Assembly (NCBI GenBank): GCA_014529385.2
Contig: CM043953.1
Coordinates: 76,023,372 to 76,087,371 of the forward strand
Reading direction: 5' to 3'
Length of the DNA: 64,000 nucleotides
Origin: Adiantum capillus-veneris
Taxonomy: Eukaryota; Streptophyta; Polypodiopsida; Polypodiales; Pteridaceae
Each line of letters opens with the position of its first letter. The stretch's first letter is position 1. The notes under the pieces are model-generated. The model saw only the letters and a list, made by a program, of their open reading frames with translations, did not search any database and was not told where the DNA came from. Positions 44,091 through 57,389 of this stretch are shown piece by piece. The translations under genes were made by a program, and so were the position numbers.

Positions 44091-44520
44091 TCTTGACAAC
44101 ATTACAACTTACCCATTATGATTGTAAGTGATCAAGAAGTGCATTTTCTGAATGACATAATTGAATTTCTTGTGGAGGAGTCTATGGTGATTCACAAAAG
44201 GTCAGAACCCTACCATCCACAGAAAAATGGCCAGGCAAAAAGTAGAAACAAGACGTTGTGTATTGCGCTTACAAAAGTGGTAGAAGGCAAAAAGTAGAAA
44301 CAAGACGTTGTGTATTGCGCTTACAAAAGTGGTAGAATTGATTGGGAACAGGAACTACATTCTATTCTATGGGCTTATCACACCGCTTACAAAACATCAA
44401 TTGGAACAACTCCATTTGATCTTGTATTTGGGGTGAACGCAATCCTGCAAATCGAGTTTCTCATACCTACTTTGAGGGTTGCAAGGCAATTAGAATGGAC
44501 CGGCCATGAGTTTTGAAAAT
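44091..44520 (+). pseudogene. Gypsy integrase core fragment
   Basis: The sequence reads MIVSDQEVHFLNDIIEFLVE (second catalytic Asp), then RSEPYHPQKNGQAKSRNKTL, where the usual NGQAES has Lys for the catalytic Glu. After a duplication comes WEQELHSILWAYHTAYKTSI and GTTPFDLVFGVNAILQIEFL, the strongly conserved gypsy block. A 52 bp tandem duplication (44234-44285 and 44286-44337) breaks the frame. It is a different gypsy lineage from the one at 40.6-42 kb. Confidence 0.85.
44234..44337 (+). repeat. 52 bp tandem duplication in integrase
   Basis: GGCAAAAAGTAGAAACAAGA starts at 44234 and 44286; the two units are essentially identical, suggesting a recent event. Confidence 0.93.
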
Positions 44521-45356
44521 CTTTGAGAAGCGACACCGTTCCTCGGTGGCAAAATACTCAAGGTTGGGGGAAAACACTTGTATGAGTGCCCAAGCACTCT
44601 ACTAGAAAGTCAAACATAATACCCCTTTCCTTAACTTCTTCTACGAAGTATCCCCAGCAGAAAAGGAAATCTCCAAAAGCGGAATCCAAAGCCTACCATA
44701 CATAAACCACTTTAGGTTGGGTGCCAAAAAAGCTATGTCAAGCTCAAGGCTACTATGAGAGCAACACCAGACAGTGGCTTCCAAAGTCAAAAGCATTACA
44801 CCAGTCCGTGGAACAAAGCCTTGCTATGACCCTAAGTCCTATCAATCAACCATTACTTCGTCATCCACAAAGCCAAGCGTGAACATCACTCAACCACCAT
44901 GAGTGACATCTCAAACATTCAAACAACGGAGGGTAGTCAAAGCAGATTGCAAGAAACAGAAGAACATTGCCACAGAAGAGCTTCCAAAATCTTGGTTCAA
45001 GCCACCTTCAAAACTTCCACTCACAGCATGCAGGGTTTCTTCTACATCATCAGTGATTAAGAAATCCTGTGCTACACAACAGGGAATTTCACAACTTTAC
45101 CAATTAAGGAGCGGGCCACCTATCTTCAAGCTTTACTTTTCAAATAAACCCCTACCTCCTTTATTCACCACCTTTTCAAGAGAAACACTTATGCCATGGG
45201 GAGTAATTTCAATTTATTTGAAATACAAAGTCAAGTCGTGAGTAATAGATTTACAGGCATAAGCATCAGAGTCGGGCACTCTGCAACCAAAATGTGCTGA
45301 GAGATTGGTCCCAAGCTTAATAATAATTATGTGACCTAGAAATCGCGATATATCTA
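44521..45356. other. Unassigned DNA downstream of gypsy integrase
   Basis: A 112-codon plus frame at 44903-45241 (Lys/Ser/Pro-rich, TACRVSSTSSVIKKSC) has no recognised domain. It may be the 3' part of the same gypsy element. Confidence 0.3.
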
Positions 45357-47120
45357 CAAAAGAAGATTTAGAAATTTTCTTGTGTAGGAAAACATAGTCT
45401 TTTTCAAAGTTTTTCATACAATGCATAACATCATGAGCTTCTCTTGAGAGGCACCGCATACCTAGGTAGGCACGATTTGGGACAGAGAACCACCGCCCCC
45501 CCCATCGAACTGGCGGTCCCCTGCCCCCAATCGTGCCGAGATAGATATGCTCTACCTCCCTCACAGAAGCTCATGATGTTGAGGTAAGTCGCAATGTGGA
45601 AATTATTGTGAGAATTTATCCAAAACTTCTTGTGATCTGCTTGGCTAAGTATCGTACCACTTTAAGTACATGTAAGTATCATTTTCCATAGTACATTAAA
45701 CATAAAGTTGCTCAGTTAACTAGTCCGTTAAAGGACATACACATCAACTAGACTCAGGCGGAATCCTCTACAACACATGCCACTTAACTGATTACTTCGG
45801 CTATCTCTTAAGTACCCGTAGAATTCATGCACAACATAAACTATTCTCTATGCATTGATTGTATAGCACATAGCATCCACAACTTGGATGATGCATTAGA
45901 CACGTTTCTTTAGACACCCAATCAGTGCTTGAGAAAAATCATTTTTCCAAACATACCAAATTCCTTTCCTTGAATTTGGCAAGAGGAAATTTTAGAAAAT
46001 TAGGTTTAATTCATGGATTTTTACATTATTTTTCTATGTTTTGGGGCAGAATTTCTCCCTTTCCCTTGCCCTCAACCGACATTTTTGAAATTGAAAACAC
46101 GATATTAAGTTGAGACACATTTTTCCCGAACACTGCACCCAATGCACCGATGTATATCAAAACACCCTGACACTTCCAAGACATGATGAAAAGCAGGAAG
46201 GGGGGAGTCTTCCAATTGACCAACTCCTCAAGCACACAAAAGAACAGGAAGGGGGGAAAAAGGAGATCAAAGTGGTGGGATCCTTAGAGCAAAATAGGGC
46301 ACTTTGGAGCCCAAAATTCTTAAGTTTGGGACATAAATTTCTCTCATCTTAGGAATGACTAAACATTAAGAACCAAATTTTTCTTTTGGGGATCCATCAA
46401 AAACCAAAATGGAGCAAATGTAAACCAGCTCGAGTCTGAGTACAAAATTGAAGTTTTTGGCCAAACTAAGCATCAAATTAATATAAAAAAAATTTTATTT
46501 TGATAGGAATGATATACACATCAGTCAGTTCATAGCCAACTACTGATTTGCTTCTCTAGGAGGAAGAGGAAAATTCAGATGGCAAAACTGAGCATACCAC
46601 AATGATCAGCATGATGAGGACAAACTGTGATATTGATTTGGGCCATTTTGGAGGGGTCAATTTCTTGGAGAGTGACATTGCTATCACTCTAGCTTGCTCC
46701 CGTGCTTCCGCACCCTTGTTCATTGCGTACGGTAGGCTCTTTCACCTTCCGTCTATTGCATGTGATTGCCGAGCGACACCCGAGCGTTTTTGGATAGGTA
46801 CCGTGCTTAGGGTTTACCCCTTAGCTAGCAGTGTGGGATACGTTGGGATTAACACAAGAAGTTTTGGACAAATTCTCACAATAATTCCCACATTGTGACT
46901 TACCTCAACATCATGAGTTTCCATGAGGGAGGCACCACATACCTAGCTAGGTACGATGGGGAGCAGGGGACCGCCCGGGCCGGGGGTCCCTTGCCCCCAC
47001 TCGTACCTAGCTAGGTATGTGGTGCCTCTCGAGCAGAAGCTTATGCATTGTATGAAAAACACTCAAAAAGACTCCGCTTTCCTACATGAGAAAATTTCTA
47101 AATCTTCTTGTAATTGGCAC
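45357..47120. repeat. Large inverted repeat, arms about 280 bp
   Basis: The left arm 45357-45647 and right arm 46845-47120 are reverse-complement copies with scattered differences. They share AGAAGATTTAGAAATTTTCT, AGTCTTTTT, TTTTTCATACAATGCATAA and, past the hairpin, ATGATGTTGAGGTAAGTC and CAAAACTTCTTGTG. The spacer is about 1.2 kb and has no convincing gene (a 98-codon frame at 46602-46898 is unassigned). It could be a foldback transposon or two opposite insertions of one repeat. Confidence 0.8.
46930..47028. repeat. Long GC-rich hairpin with perfect 28 bp arms
   Basis: GAGGCACCACATACCTAGCT followed by AGGTACGA is matched exactly by its reverse complement at the other side of a 40-45 base GC-rich loop that itself can pair (GGGGACCGCCCGG against CCGGGGGTCCC). 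The sister hairpin at about 45449-45560 is diverged. Confidence 0.88.
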
Positions 47121-47179
47121 TCCCAAAAGATCCCCATTTTAGTTAGTGCGGCGGAGCCCTGTCAAAGTTTTTCAACACT

Positions 47180-47910
47180 TAAAAAATATTACATAGTGCA
47201 CATAGCCTCGCATAGCCATGCACGTGGGAGATGAAGAAGCTAGAAGAACTAGCCAACAACAAGCGCATAGAATTGCTTTGCCAGACCCAGAAGAGAAAGC
47301 TCAAGAACAGCAGCAGAATGTAGCTCCTCAACCTATGGAGTTTCGACTTGATTAGTACTCCGCAGACTACTATGTAGAAGTAGATGTGATGCTTGATTAG
47401 TACTCCATAGACTGATATGTAGAAGTATATGTAGAAGTTAACAATATGGGTCATGCACCAACTAGACAAAGAGCGGTTGCCTATATGCCATCAATGCCAT
47501 ACATTAGAGAAGTGAGTATGAATGCTCATCTTTCTAGAGGCATAAGGACGTCATCTCAAGTGTCAATCATAGAAGAACCCTCGACTTCAAGGTTTGATGC
47601 AAGTCATCATTTTGAATGGGAACACGCCAAGGCCATGGCTAGAAAAATACATTTTTCCTAATAGATCAAAATAAGGGGAAACTTCCGGGTTTTAGGTCAA
47701 AATTTGAAGCTTTTGTCAGTAATTACACTAAAACTTGTGTAAATTTGCCGGTTTTCTTAAGTGCAAGCTCAAAATCTAACCGGGATTCTATAATTTTAAG
47801 CGGTTAAAATACACTAGACCCCGTTTTTTTTCTAACACTGGCCAAGGCAACCATGACTTGATGGATTGTCACTATCAGGTCAAGATACAAGGAGGTTGTT
47901 CCAGGAATGA
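47180..47910 (+). pseudogene. Gypsy-like gag fragment, same family as 9.8-11.3 kb
   Basis: The sequence reads HVGDEEARRTSQQQAHRIAL, PDPEEKAQEQQQNVAPQPME, then a frame with RQRAVAYMPSMPYIREVSMN and SIIEEPSTSRFDASHHFEWE. IIEEPSTS is also in the minus-strand gag near 11230. Near 47843-47900 GGCAACCATGACTTGATGGA corresponds to the knuckle sequence GNHDLVDF near 11090. A 43 bp tandem pair with TTGATTAGTACTCC lies at 47351 and 47394. It is broken by stops and gaps. Confidence 0.6.
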
Positions 47911-48936
47911 AGATACATGCCCAAAATGGCTGCCAAAGCAGTGGATGGATTACCCTTGAGGTCGTGGCCAAGATTTTTATTTTATATTATGTGGGCCCCA
48001 GAAGCTGGGCGAGCTGAAATAGTCTCCATAGCCAAACCTAAATAGAATTGAGTCAAGCAAGGGCTACAATGTTTTCAAATTGTATAGGTTTTCCACATAT
48101 TTAATGTCAGTTAATTGTGGGTTGAGCATCCAGACCGACCTATATTTGAAATTCCGTTCATTTGTAGGGGGTCTTGTGAGAGCTAAAGTGAACACGCTTG
48201 TCGTCAAATGCTTGCTACTCTAACCTCAATGATCAGAATTTAATTCCAATTTGACGAGGTTACACTGTGTCCTGTGCTCTTTCTTCCCACTATCATTTGT
48301 TGATGTTTGATTAATAATTTGATTAGTTGAGTGATTAGGATTTTAAACTCTATTTAGCAGATCTAGAGCGATTGGGTTATCCAATCACTACCAAACTTAG
48401 TAAGCTTAGTTTAGAGGCCGATCCGAATGAGTAGAGCTCTCTGTTGCTCCATTCCAATTAGCAAAAGTGGGGTAGCTTAGGTTCATTCTGTTAGCTCTAG
48501 ATTAGCTAGTATGTCTTAGATCCGCACGCACATGACCTCAACACTGATGACAGATTAGTTGTGTTCGGTCATATGTCCCTTGAGTGGTCTCTTGACACTT
48601 GCACCACTGCTTTCATGTACTAGTCCGATCACTATGTCGTCATAGAAATTATGTGGGTTTTTTTTTTATAATTTTATTTGTGTCAATTAGAGTTAGATAG
48701 AATTAGTAATGTTGTGTTTCAAGTCATAGCATCATCTTCGTATCTAGATGACCGTGGGAAAGCTCAAGCCGGGGAGCTCACAATCGTCTTTCAACTTCAC
48801 GAGAGTCACAATGTTCCTAGCTGGATCACACTCAAAGCTCGTAGCAACAATTCCCTTCATGATATTCACTCCCTTCTTATGGTAAAAGCCCTCGTAGAAA
48901 GCCGCTCTTTTAGCTATGAAGAGCCTCAGCTGCATG
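47911..48936. other. Unassigned DNA
   Basis: No gene is supported. A 110-codon plus frame at 48678-49010 crosses the CACTA-type terminus at 48937, so at most its first part could be real. Confidence 0.4.
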
Positions 48937-49400
48937 CACTACAAGTTTTAGACATTTTTACACGTGTGAAAATTGAGCATAAATATCACTTTTATCAGTC
49001 TAAAGTGTGAATAATGTTTTTTAGACTCAAAAAATCATGATTTGAATGTAAATATCATGGCTTTTACACATGGATTTTTTTCTACATTCCTTTTTTCTGT
49101 GTGGAAAATTTAAGTAAACTTTTTTCAAGCAATGAAATAGGAATTTCTAGGTAGAAATAGCAACTTTCTTACGTGTAAATATTTATACTTTAAACAAGCT
49201 CATGTTTTTTTTTGCAATGAGAATATTTTCTTACCTTTGAGTAGCATTTCAAAGAAAAAAATTTAATACAACTATACACGGCACGAATTTTTCTCACACA
49301 ATCACAACTTTCATATACTTTCATCAGATATTTCCATAATTTTTTTCACTCTTATTTGAGATCCACACTTAAATAAATCTACGTAGCTATCTTCCACAAG
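48937..49400 (+). repeat. CACTA-type transposon end with subterminal repeats
   Basis: CACTACAAGTTTTAGAC starts at 48937, followed by repeated short motifs ACACGTGTGAAAA, GTGTGGAAAATTT, TTACACATGG and TTACGTGTAAATA. This is the build of a CACTA terminus: a terminal repeat beginning CACTA plus an array of subterminal transposase sites. I find no partner end, so the element is truncated, or its other end is too diverged or lies outside the window. Confidence 0.45.
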
Positions 49401-49980
49401 AAGTATTTTTCTTATCATCTAAATTTTTTCTATCGGGATCAATGAATAAGTGCAGCCTATGTACATATGAACAACCATATTGAAGGACAAAAGCATTCTT
49501 TTGTCCTCTTTCCAAGCTGTATCTTTTAGCTGGATGCTGCTGCTTTCACTATGGTTTCTTGGTGGAATGGCTTCTCTCTCTACACCAATGCCCATGCATC
49601 TTTGCTTCTCAAGCTATGCTCCACCGTCCTCTTGCAACTTTGAAACGGGCGTCTACCTCAACACATGAATAGAGCTCACGTCAACCTGACCTATGTTATC
49701 TTTGGATTGCTTGATGATGCGGTATAGAGCTTTAGCATGTGCTCATGCGGCTACCACGGGAGTGTGATGTCATTGGGGTGGCTATCCTTCATATGGGTGG
49801 GCAATGTATGTAAAGAGAAAATAATGTTTGGGGCTTAAACAAGAAATTCAAATCTTGCACTATCTATTTTTCATGGCTTGTTTTTTCCACTTCTAAATAA
49901 TTACCACAAGAAAAATGAAATATATATATGCTCTTTGTCTACTTTTGATAGCTTCAAACATTTTCTACTTTTAGGTGAGC
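49401..49980. other. Unassigned DNA
   Basis: A 62-codon frame at 49480-49668 begins with TTG and a hydrophobic stretch. It has no further support as a gene. Confidence 0.35.
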
Positions 49981-49986
49981 ACAAAT

Positions 49987-50001
49987 CCCCCCCCCCCCCC
50001 C

Positions 50002-50036
<35 letters not shown>

Positions 50037-50037
50037 A

Positions 50038-50128
<91 letters not shown>

Positions 50129-50130
50129 AC
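49987..50130. repeat. (C)26-(CT)12-(CA)n compound microsatellite
   Basis: A run of 26 C (49987-50012) passes into CT repeats and then CA repeats to about 50122. Confidence 0.95.
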
Positions 50131-50512
50131 ACTCACTCACTCATGTGAGCAGTACAAGCAAGATAAAATGTGGGTCGCTTTTACCAAAATGAGTATCCAC
50201 CTGCTATATACAAATTAAGCGCTCGTTTAGCTGAGGTTTCTAATGTGACAAACTCTTTGAATGCTGAAATATTGAGTGCTACAATGAGTGACCTTATCAA
50301 AATTTTCACGTCTCTTTCTTAAACCAAGTAGGGATGGCATTGACATCAATGGCATTCGGAATCAAAGACCATCCACGAAGCACCTCCCAACATGTTTCAA
50401 AATCCTGCCACTTTTCTCCTTGAAAGTTCCGACGGTAATTTGTGGTTGCATCTCTCCTCAAAAACCCTAGCTCAATGCTTTTTGTTATGCATTTATATTG
50501 AACACGACAACA

Positions 50513-50750
50513 CACTACAAGAGGCTATGTGCACTTGTGACGTTTTTAGCAACGGAAATACATTGGGTTTTTATACTCTTCGACGTCGCTAAGACCGTCG
50601 CTAATAGCGTCGCTACGGGAACGTTGCTGTATGCGTCGTATCTGCATTGCTATATGTGTCGCTATATAGTGACATAGATAGCGACGATTGCAGGCTTCCT
50701 ATAGCGACATTGCAGAGCCTTATGTAGCGACGCTTATAGCGATGCCTGAG
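50513..50750 (+). repeat. CACTA left terminal and subterminal repeats
   Basis: CACTACAAGAGGCTATGTG opens the element. CGTCGCTAA, CGTCGCTAATAGCGTCGCTA, TGTCGCTATA, ATAGCGACG, ATAGCGACA and GTAGCGACG follow in both orientations; these are probable transposase binding sites. Confidence 0.75.
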
Positions 50751-51482
50751 AGTAAAATTTTTTGGGTGGCAAGGCATTCACTCATCCACCATATTGAATG
50801 TTTCAATAATAGAGTAAACCTAAATGAATCCAAGATAAGGCCAGGTTCACCTTTGAAAGAAAGTGCAAGGTATAGACCCAAAGTAGTCACCCAGAAGACA
50901 ATATAATTATTAACTCCATCATGGACAATATTGTTTGCAGAATAAAGATACAAAACATACAAAACTGACAAAAGTAAATCAATGACAATTGTACACATCA
51001 TAGGCAAAATCACTTGATTGTTAAGCTTTGCGAATGTAATAGTTACAACACCATTGTCATTATTGAGAAAATACATGGTTTTCCAATAGTTACAAAAAGA
51101 TGTATACACGTCATCTCATTATACATGCTATGACAAAAAGGAAACTAATGCTATTTGGCTACGGCAAGACTGACGTCGTGTAATCAGATGTCTCATCATG
51201 TCCAAGCGACGTATCTGTCGGATTCTTCAGAAAAAAACAATAAGACTTTCTGTAAGTATAAACATATAATTTACAAAACAATCTATTTTCTTAGCTTATC
51301 ATTAAAATACACCAAATGTAAAATAATAAAGTGAAATACTAACCATGCCACCGGGAGAACTCAGAATGTCCATCAAGGCGTTTAAGCCCTTTTTGCCTGC
51401 GTACTCACGCTCGTACGGTGTGGGGTCATGTTGTGTCATCGACCACTATTCAAAACATACAAAGAATCCACTATGTTAGAAT

Positions 51483-51869
51483 TTAAAAGTACAAATAGAC
51501 GTGACTACCAAACCTAAAGACCAATGCAAAAACACTTACAAAATCGGCCTCAAATGATGCCCACCCGTCGCTCCCCAAGTGGTGCAAGCTCCCTGCCTCC
51601 AGTTGCGCTTTGGCTGCCTCCTTTTGTTGCTTCCACTTGTCAGGATTCTCGTGCGCTGCTTGCTTCGCATTCTTCCAATATTCTTTGGCTAGATAATCTG
51701 ATCTGTTCCACACATGTTTTATTGCTTTTTGTACTTCAGAACGCTCGTGCTTGCAATATTCGCGCATTCGAACCTTCATCAGGTCTTCATTGAAGCGCTC
51801 ATCCCGACTTGACATGGGAAACTCGTCATGCAACATGTTGATGACTCTGTCTTTTAATTCACTTGGCAT
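51483..51869 (-). pseudogene. CACTA second gene (Transposase_24-type), 3' exon
   Basis: On the minus strand: PSELKDRVINMLHDEFPMSS, DERFNEDLMKVRMREYCKHE, KAIKHVWNRSDYLAKEYWKN, DKWKQQKEAAKAQLEAGSLH and LGSDGWASFEADF. The end resembles the HT-GSKSFA region that marks Transposase_24 of plant En/Spm elements. Its 5' side is cut at 51869 by the gag-only LTR relative. A second, diverged copy of the same exon lies at 56757-56478. Confidence 0.55.
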
Positions 51870-53536
51870 GTGGTTGGGTTCTATGATCAGCTGTTGCAAT
51901 CACTGGGGTTAGTCGGACTGAGCTCGATTCCTTTGACTCGTTGACTCTTGCTTGCATGCGCAGCTTCTTGTCTTTAAGGTGGGCTACTTCCACTTCCAAC
52001 TCATACGTTGCAGGGAATCTCCCCTTCACCTTCTCTTTAACCGGTGACCACAGGCCAGCAATGAAACGGTCCTTCTTCAGGAACATAGGTGCTCCCTCAC
52101 CTTCCTCTAGTGAGGCAACCCATCGCTCCCACAAATCCACAAACTTGGATTCATGAGTGGCATACTCTAGCAGTCCACTCTGCAATAACTTTATCAGCAA
52201 CTGCCATAACTTTTTTAAGGTTGTGCCTCCACCAAATCTCTTCACAAAGGCAGCACGTAGTACATCCCATGCATTCTTGGTAGCTTGGGGCAAAGCATTG
52301 TACCAAGACTTGGCCTCTACTTTCATCAGTAGAGGAAAAATTTGTAGCTGCGAGGCATCGTAATCCTCGTTGGAACCACACAAGCGATGGCAAAGTCATC
52401 CAGAAAATCGATGGTGATGTCTTCTCCCTTTTTTCCACTGAATGTGGGGAAAGAAACAATTGCCATGGTAGTAACTCAATGAGCAAGAAATTACAATTTT
52501 TTTTTAAATTTTTATATCACAAATGACATTAGCGGCTCATAGCGGCTTTCTTATAGGGTAGGGTGGATAGATTTAAAACATGATAAAAATGAAAACAAAG
52601 TTAGAACAGAATAAAGATGCTTACGTCAAAAGAGTGGTAGTAATCAAGAAGAGGTAAGATGATGGGACATGGAGATCTCAGGATTTCATCAAACATTTCT
52701 GCTCAGAATAGGAAAACAATCTTTTGCTGCTAGAATATCTTCCTATCAATATATACGTTTACATGCATGTGTTGCAAGAAATGAAAAGGAAAGACTTCTT
52801 GCCTATTATTATTATCCATGTCGGGTGTAGGGAACTGATTACTTTGAGTTGCATACCTTAAGTGTTGACAAGGTGACACCTTCACCACATGCCTATATCT
52901 CTTGTTGAAGTCCACACAATCCTCCACATTAGGTTCAAAACAGACTGGGCGAGAAGAGTCTACCTCAATCGACTTTCCATTCTGCATGCGGCGGTGAGGC
53001 TTGGGTAATCGCACTTCACTTGAACTCTCTAGGCCTAGATAGAGCGTAGGCCCACTTGCGTCCACCAAAGGCTTTAGGCTTTGTGTCTTGGACTTTGTGG
53101 TTGATGTAGTTGACAACTCTTCTTGGACCATTATAGAGAAAACACTTGGTGCTACACAAAATCTGACTGTCGTGAAAGTGATGTGGTTCTCAAAAGGAAA
53201 ACTCACCGTTCTTTCTTCACCTCCTCTATTGACACTCATTGACATAATGCTTTGGTTGCTGACAGTGATGACATTTCATATCCCTCCCACTTGATGCTCT
53301 TAATTTGCGGTTAGCACGAGCAATACGATATGGGGAGCTTACCTCTTGGATACTGACAATGCTACAGCCCATCAGGAGTATTTCAATGAAGGCGGTCAGT
53401 GTTTCTTCAGTCTCCTCCTCCTCCGTTCCCCAGTTGGAGAATTCTTGCAGCCATTCATCCATGGTCGACGATGTGTGTTGTCTTCAGCATTGTCAACCGG
53501 AGGTTTCCAAGAAGCCCTTCTCGTGGGGGTACCAAA
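51870..53536 (-). pseudogene. Gag of second gag-only LTR element
   Basis: Minus-strand frame 52383-51870 reads QIFPLLMKVEAKSWYNALPQ, AAFVKRFGGGTTLKKLWQLL, LLEYATHESKFVDLWERWVA, EEGEGAPMFLKKDRFIAGLW and VAHLKDKKLRMQARVNESKE. This is a Retrotrans_gag domain, close to the copy at 37850-37280 but without its 125 bp duplication. The leader 53245-52730 carries RGGEERTVSFPFENHITFTT and KPHRRMQNGKSIEVDSSRPV. The element stops at the CACTA junction at 51869, before the gag C-terminus. Confidence 0.88.
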
Positions 53537-53690
53537 TGACGAGCGCAAAGCACGACACAGACCCCAATGGCCTCAAAACGCCAGGACCCGATCCACGCCG
53601 AGCTGGCCACAATGAGATGAACAGGGGGCACCACCTAGCTTTGAGCGGCTAGGACGCGGAGAATGGTGATTTGAAATAGCACAAACTTTG

Positions 53691-53788
<98 letters not shown>

Positions 53789-54304
53789 GACGTAGGTGAT
53801 GAAAACCCCTTAGGGTGTGAGGGAAAACTGATTTGATGCAATATTTACAACAACTTTATCTTCAGCGAGGTGGCAACCATGGTGATAGAGAGAGATAGAG
53901 AGAGATGGTGAGCCTATAGTGCATTCTCTAGAGGTGACTCACAAACACGGAGATTTCTACTATCGTGAGTGTGTGGCGACCATTGGAGTCAAGGTGTAGA
54001 CGTGGCTGGCTTCTTCACATAGTGCTAGTTCCCAAAATGCTACACTAAATACCCTCTCTCTTGAAGCAAGTGTTGCCAATCCCTCCCACCAAAATGCTAC
54101 CCACTGCTGACTCCCCTCGATAGTGACCTCTCAGTGCCTTTTTATAGGTGTAGGGTGACTTTTTAGGTTAGGGTAATTTGATTAGGTTTAGGGCCCTAAT
54201 GAGGAGAGACAAAGCAAGGTGTTGGGCCCCAGATGGTTGACCCTTGCTTTCTCCTAGGGGAATTTAAAAAATGAAAACTCCTAGGTGGGCCTTTGTGACC
54301 ATCA
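53537..54304 (-). repeat. 5' LTR of second gag-only element
   Basis: It is bounded by TG (53537) and CA (54304) on the plus strand. The element-strand start TGATGGTCAC matches the family start TGAGGATCAC. The primer site lies two bases away at 53517-53534. A TATAAAAA box is at 54139-54146 and a (CA)n run at 53693-53784. At 768 bp it is much shorter than the 1.7 kb LTRs of the other copy, so it is either a different subfamily or internally deleted. Confidence 0.65.
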
Positions 54305-54684
54305 CCTAGAGAGAGGTGACAGTTTACAATTGGGGTTTTTTACAAGATTTTGGCTTGAAACTAGAAAATAATGATAACCTACGGATACTATTGCAAAGAT
54401 GCATCGTAGACAAGATGCCGACAAACGGTGGGCCTTGCTGGTGCATCGGTGTAGCATGTTTATCAGTGTTGGGGCCGGCTGGGGCATGCCTTCGGCGTCT
54501 TTCCTTGATTGGGTGTTGCCATCACGAGAGTTGGCCGTCTTTATTCTTTTGTCAATGGCGTCCAACTTTTTTATTTCTTTCCTTGTGTGTGCGTATATGC
54601 GTGCGTGTATTGTATGTATATGTGAGTGCGTATAGGCGTGCTTGTGTATGTATCAACAATGGTGGTAGGGGTGTGGCGCGAGAA
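54305..54684. other. Unassigned DNA
   Basis: A 170-codon plus frame at 54316-54828 starts with plausible sequence (GGPCWCIGVACLSVLGPAGA) but its second half is GA-repeat translation. There is no recognised domain. Confidence 0.3.
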
Positions 54685-56095
<1,411 letters not shown>

Positions 56096-56387
56096 TCCTC
56101 TGGTGATAATGGAGGGGTGTGGCCAAATTGAGGGGCGACCCATCGTGGGCAAGCATAGAAAGGGGGTGGTGAATGTAAAAAACAACGTGTTTTTATAGTT
56201 TCTTGGTATTGTGCTCCTCACCAATTAGGGTTGGTTCTTGTGGCTGCAATTTCAAAAACCGGGCTAATGAATGGACAATGACAGGCCATGGCCAGGGGTG
56301 CCTTTAGAGCTGGGCACCGCATGGGCCGTGGCCAGGGTAGGGAAAAGAGAGAGAGAATTTGTGGCTCACCGATTGACTGGGGAATTG

Positions 56388-56939
56388 TCAAGCCCTCCAG
56401 TGGTATTGTCGTGCTTCGGGCAGAGGAAAGATAAACTTTTTTCTTTTTTTTTCCTTGATTTCCAAGAATCGGCTATCACCTCTACTCGTGTTTTGGTTGT
56501 CTCCTTTGGTTGCTTCCAACTTGTCAGGATTCTCACACGTTGCTCTCTTTGCATTCTTCCAATCTTCTTTGGCCAGCCAATCTGGCCTATTCCACCCATG
56601 CTTTATTGCTTTTTGCACTTTGGAACTCTTGTGCTTGCAGTATTCATGCATCCGCACCTTCATCAGGTCTGCATTGAAGCGCTCATCTCAATTTGATATG
56701 GGAAACTCGTCATGCAACATGCTGATGACTCTGTATTTTAGTTCATTTGGCACTTCACTCTAGGTGTTTAGTATGTAATGTCAAAACACCTGAGAGCAAA
56801 GGCCGTGCATGCGTGAGATCACCTTCTTGTCGTTGTCATCCAAGATGATGCTGCCAGTAACATCAATCGAGTACGGCAAGCCCTCTTGCCTGTGACGCAT
56901 GGACTTGGGGTGTCTCGACAGGCATCTTGAGTGGCATCT

Positions 56940-56996
<57 letters not shown>

Positions 56997-57389
56997 GGTA
57001 CGGACAATAGGTGTCTCCACTGGAGTTTGTGTCCCGAAGCGACGAGTATCGACTGGGGTGACTCGCGGCGGCGGAGTAGAGAGTGGTGTGTAGCTAGGAA
57101 CGGTTGATACTCATGCAAATCTTGGAGTAGAGGGTGATGCCGCAGCTGGTGTGGGGATGGGAAAATAAGGGGAAGGTAAGGAGCCTCAACAGCTATGGCC
57201 ACCACTAGAGCATCGATGCCTAAAAGAGTGTGTAGATCATCTAGTTGACACCAAACTCTCTGATTGCTCCAAAGCAGAGGAAGACGTTGAACGAGTGGAA
57301 CGACATGACGGTGCTCCAAAGCAATGGTGGTCCTCGTACCACCTCCTCTGCTTGGGGTCCAAGGAAGAAAGAAACTGATCATCATCCAT
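56388..57389 (-). pseudogene. CACTA second gene, 5' part and duplicated exon
   Basis: The gene starts at ATG 57389 (MDDDQFLSSLDPKQRRWYED). It passes through Pro/Thr-rich sequence that includes the translation of a 55 bp poly-G run, then LDDNDKKVISRMHGLCSQVF, and an exon at 56757-56478 with KVRMHEYCKHKSSKVQKAIK and HGWNRPDWLAKEDWKNAKRA. That exon repeats 51869-51597 with about 15% difference by eye. Frameshifts and stops show it is dead. The arrangement matches the TNPA-like partner gene at 31829-32620. Confidence 0.5.
56941..56995. repeat. Poly-G run of 55 bases
   Basis: An uninterrupted G homopolymer on the plus strand, followed by TGGTACGG. It lies inside the CACTA second gene. Confidence 0.9.

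Noticed and set aside
50511-50512. Target-site duplication for the CACTA pair
   Set aside because: The three bases outside the two ends are ACA and GTA; they do not match, so I do not claim a single insertion event.
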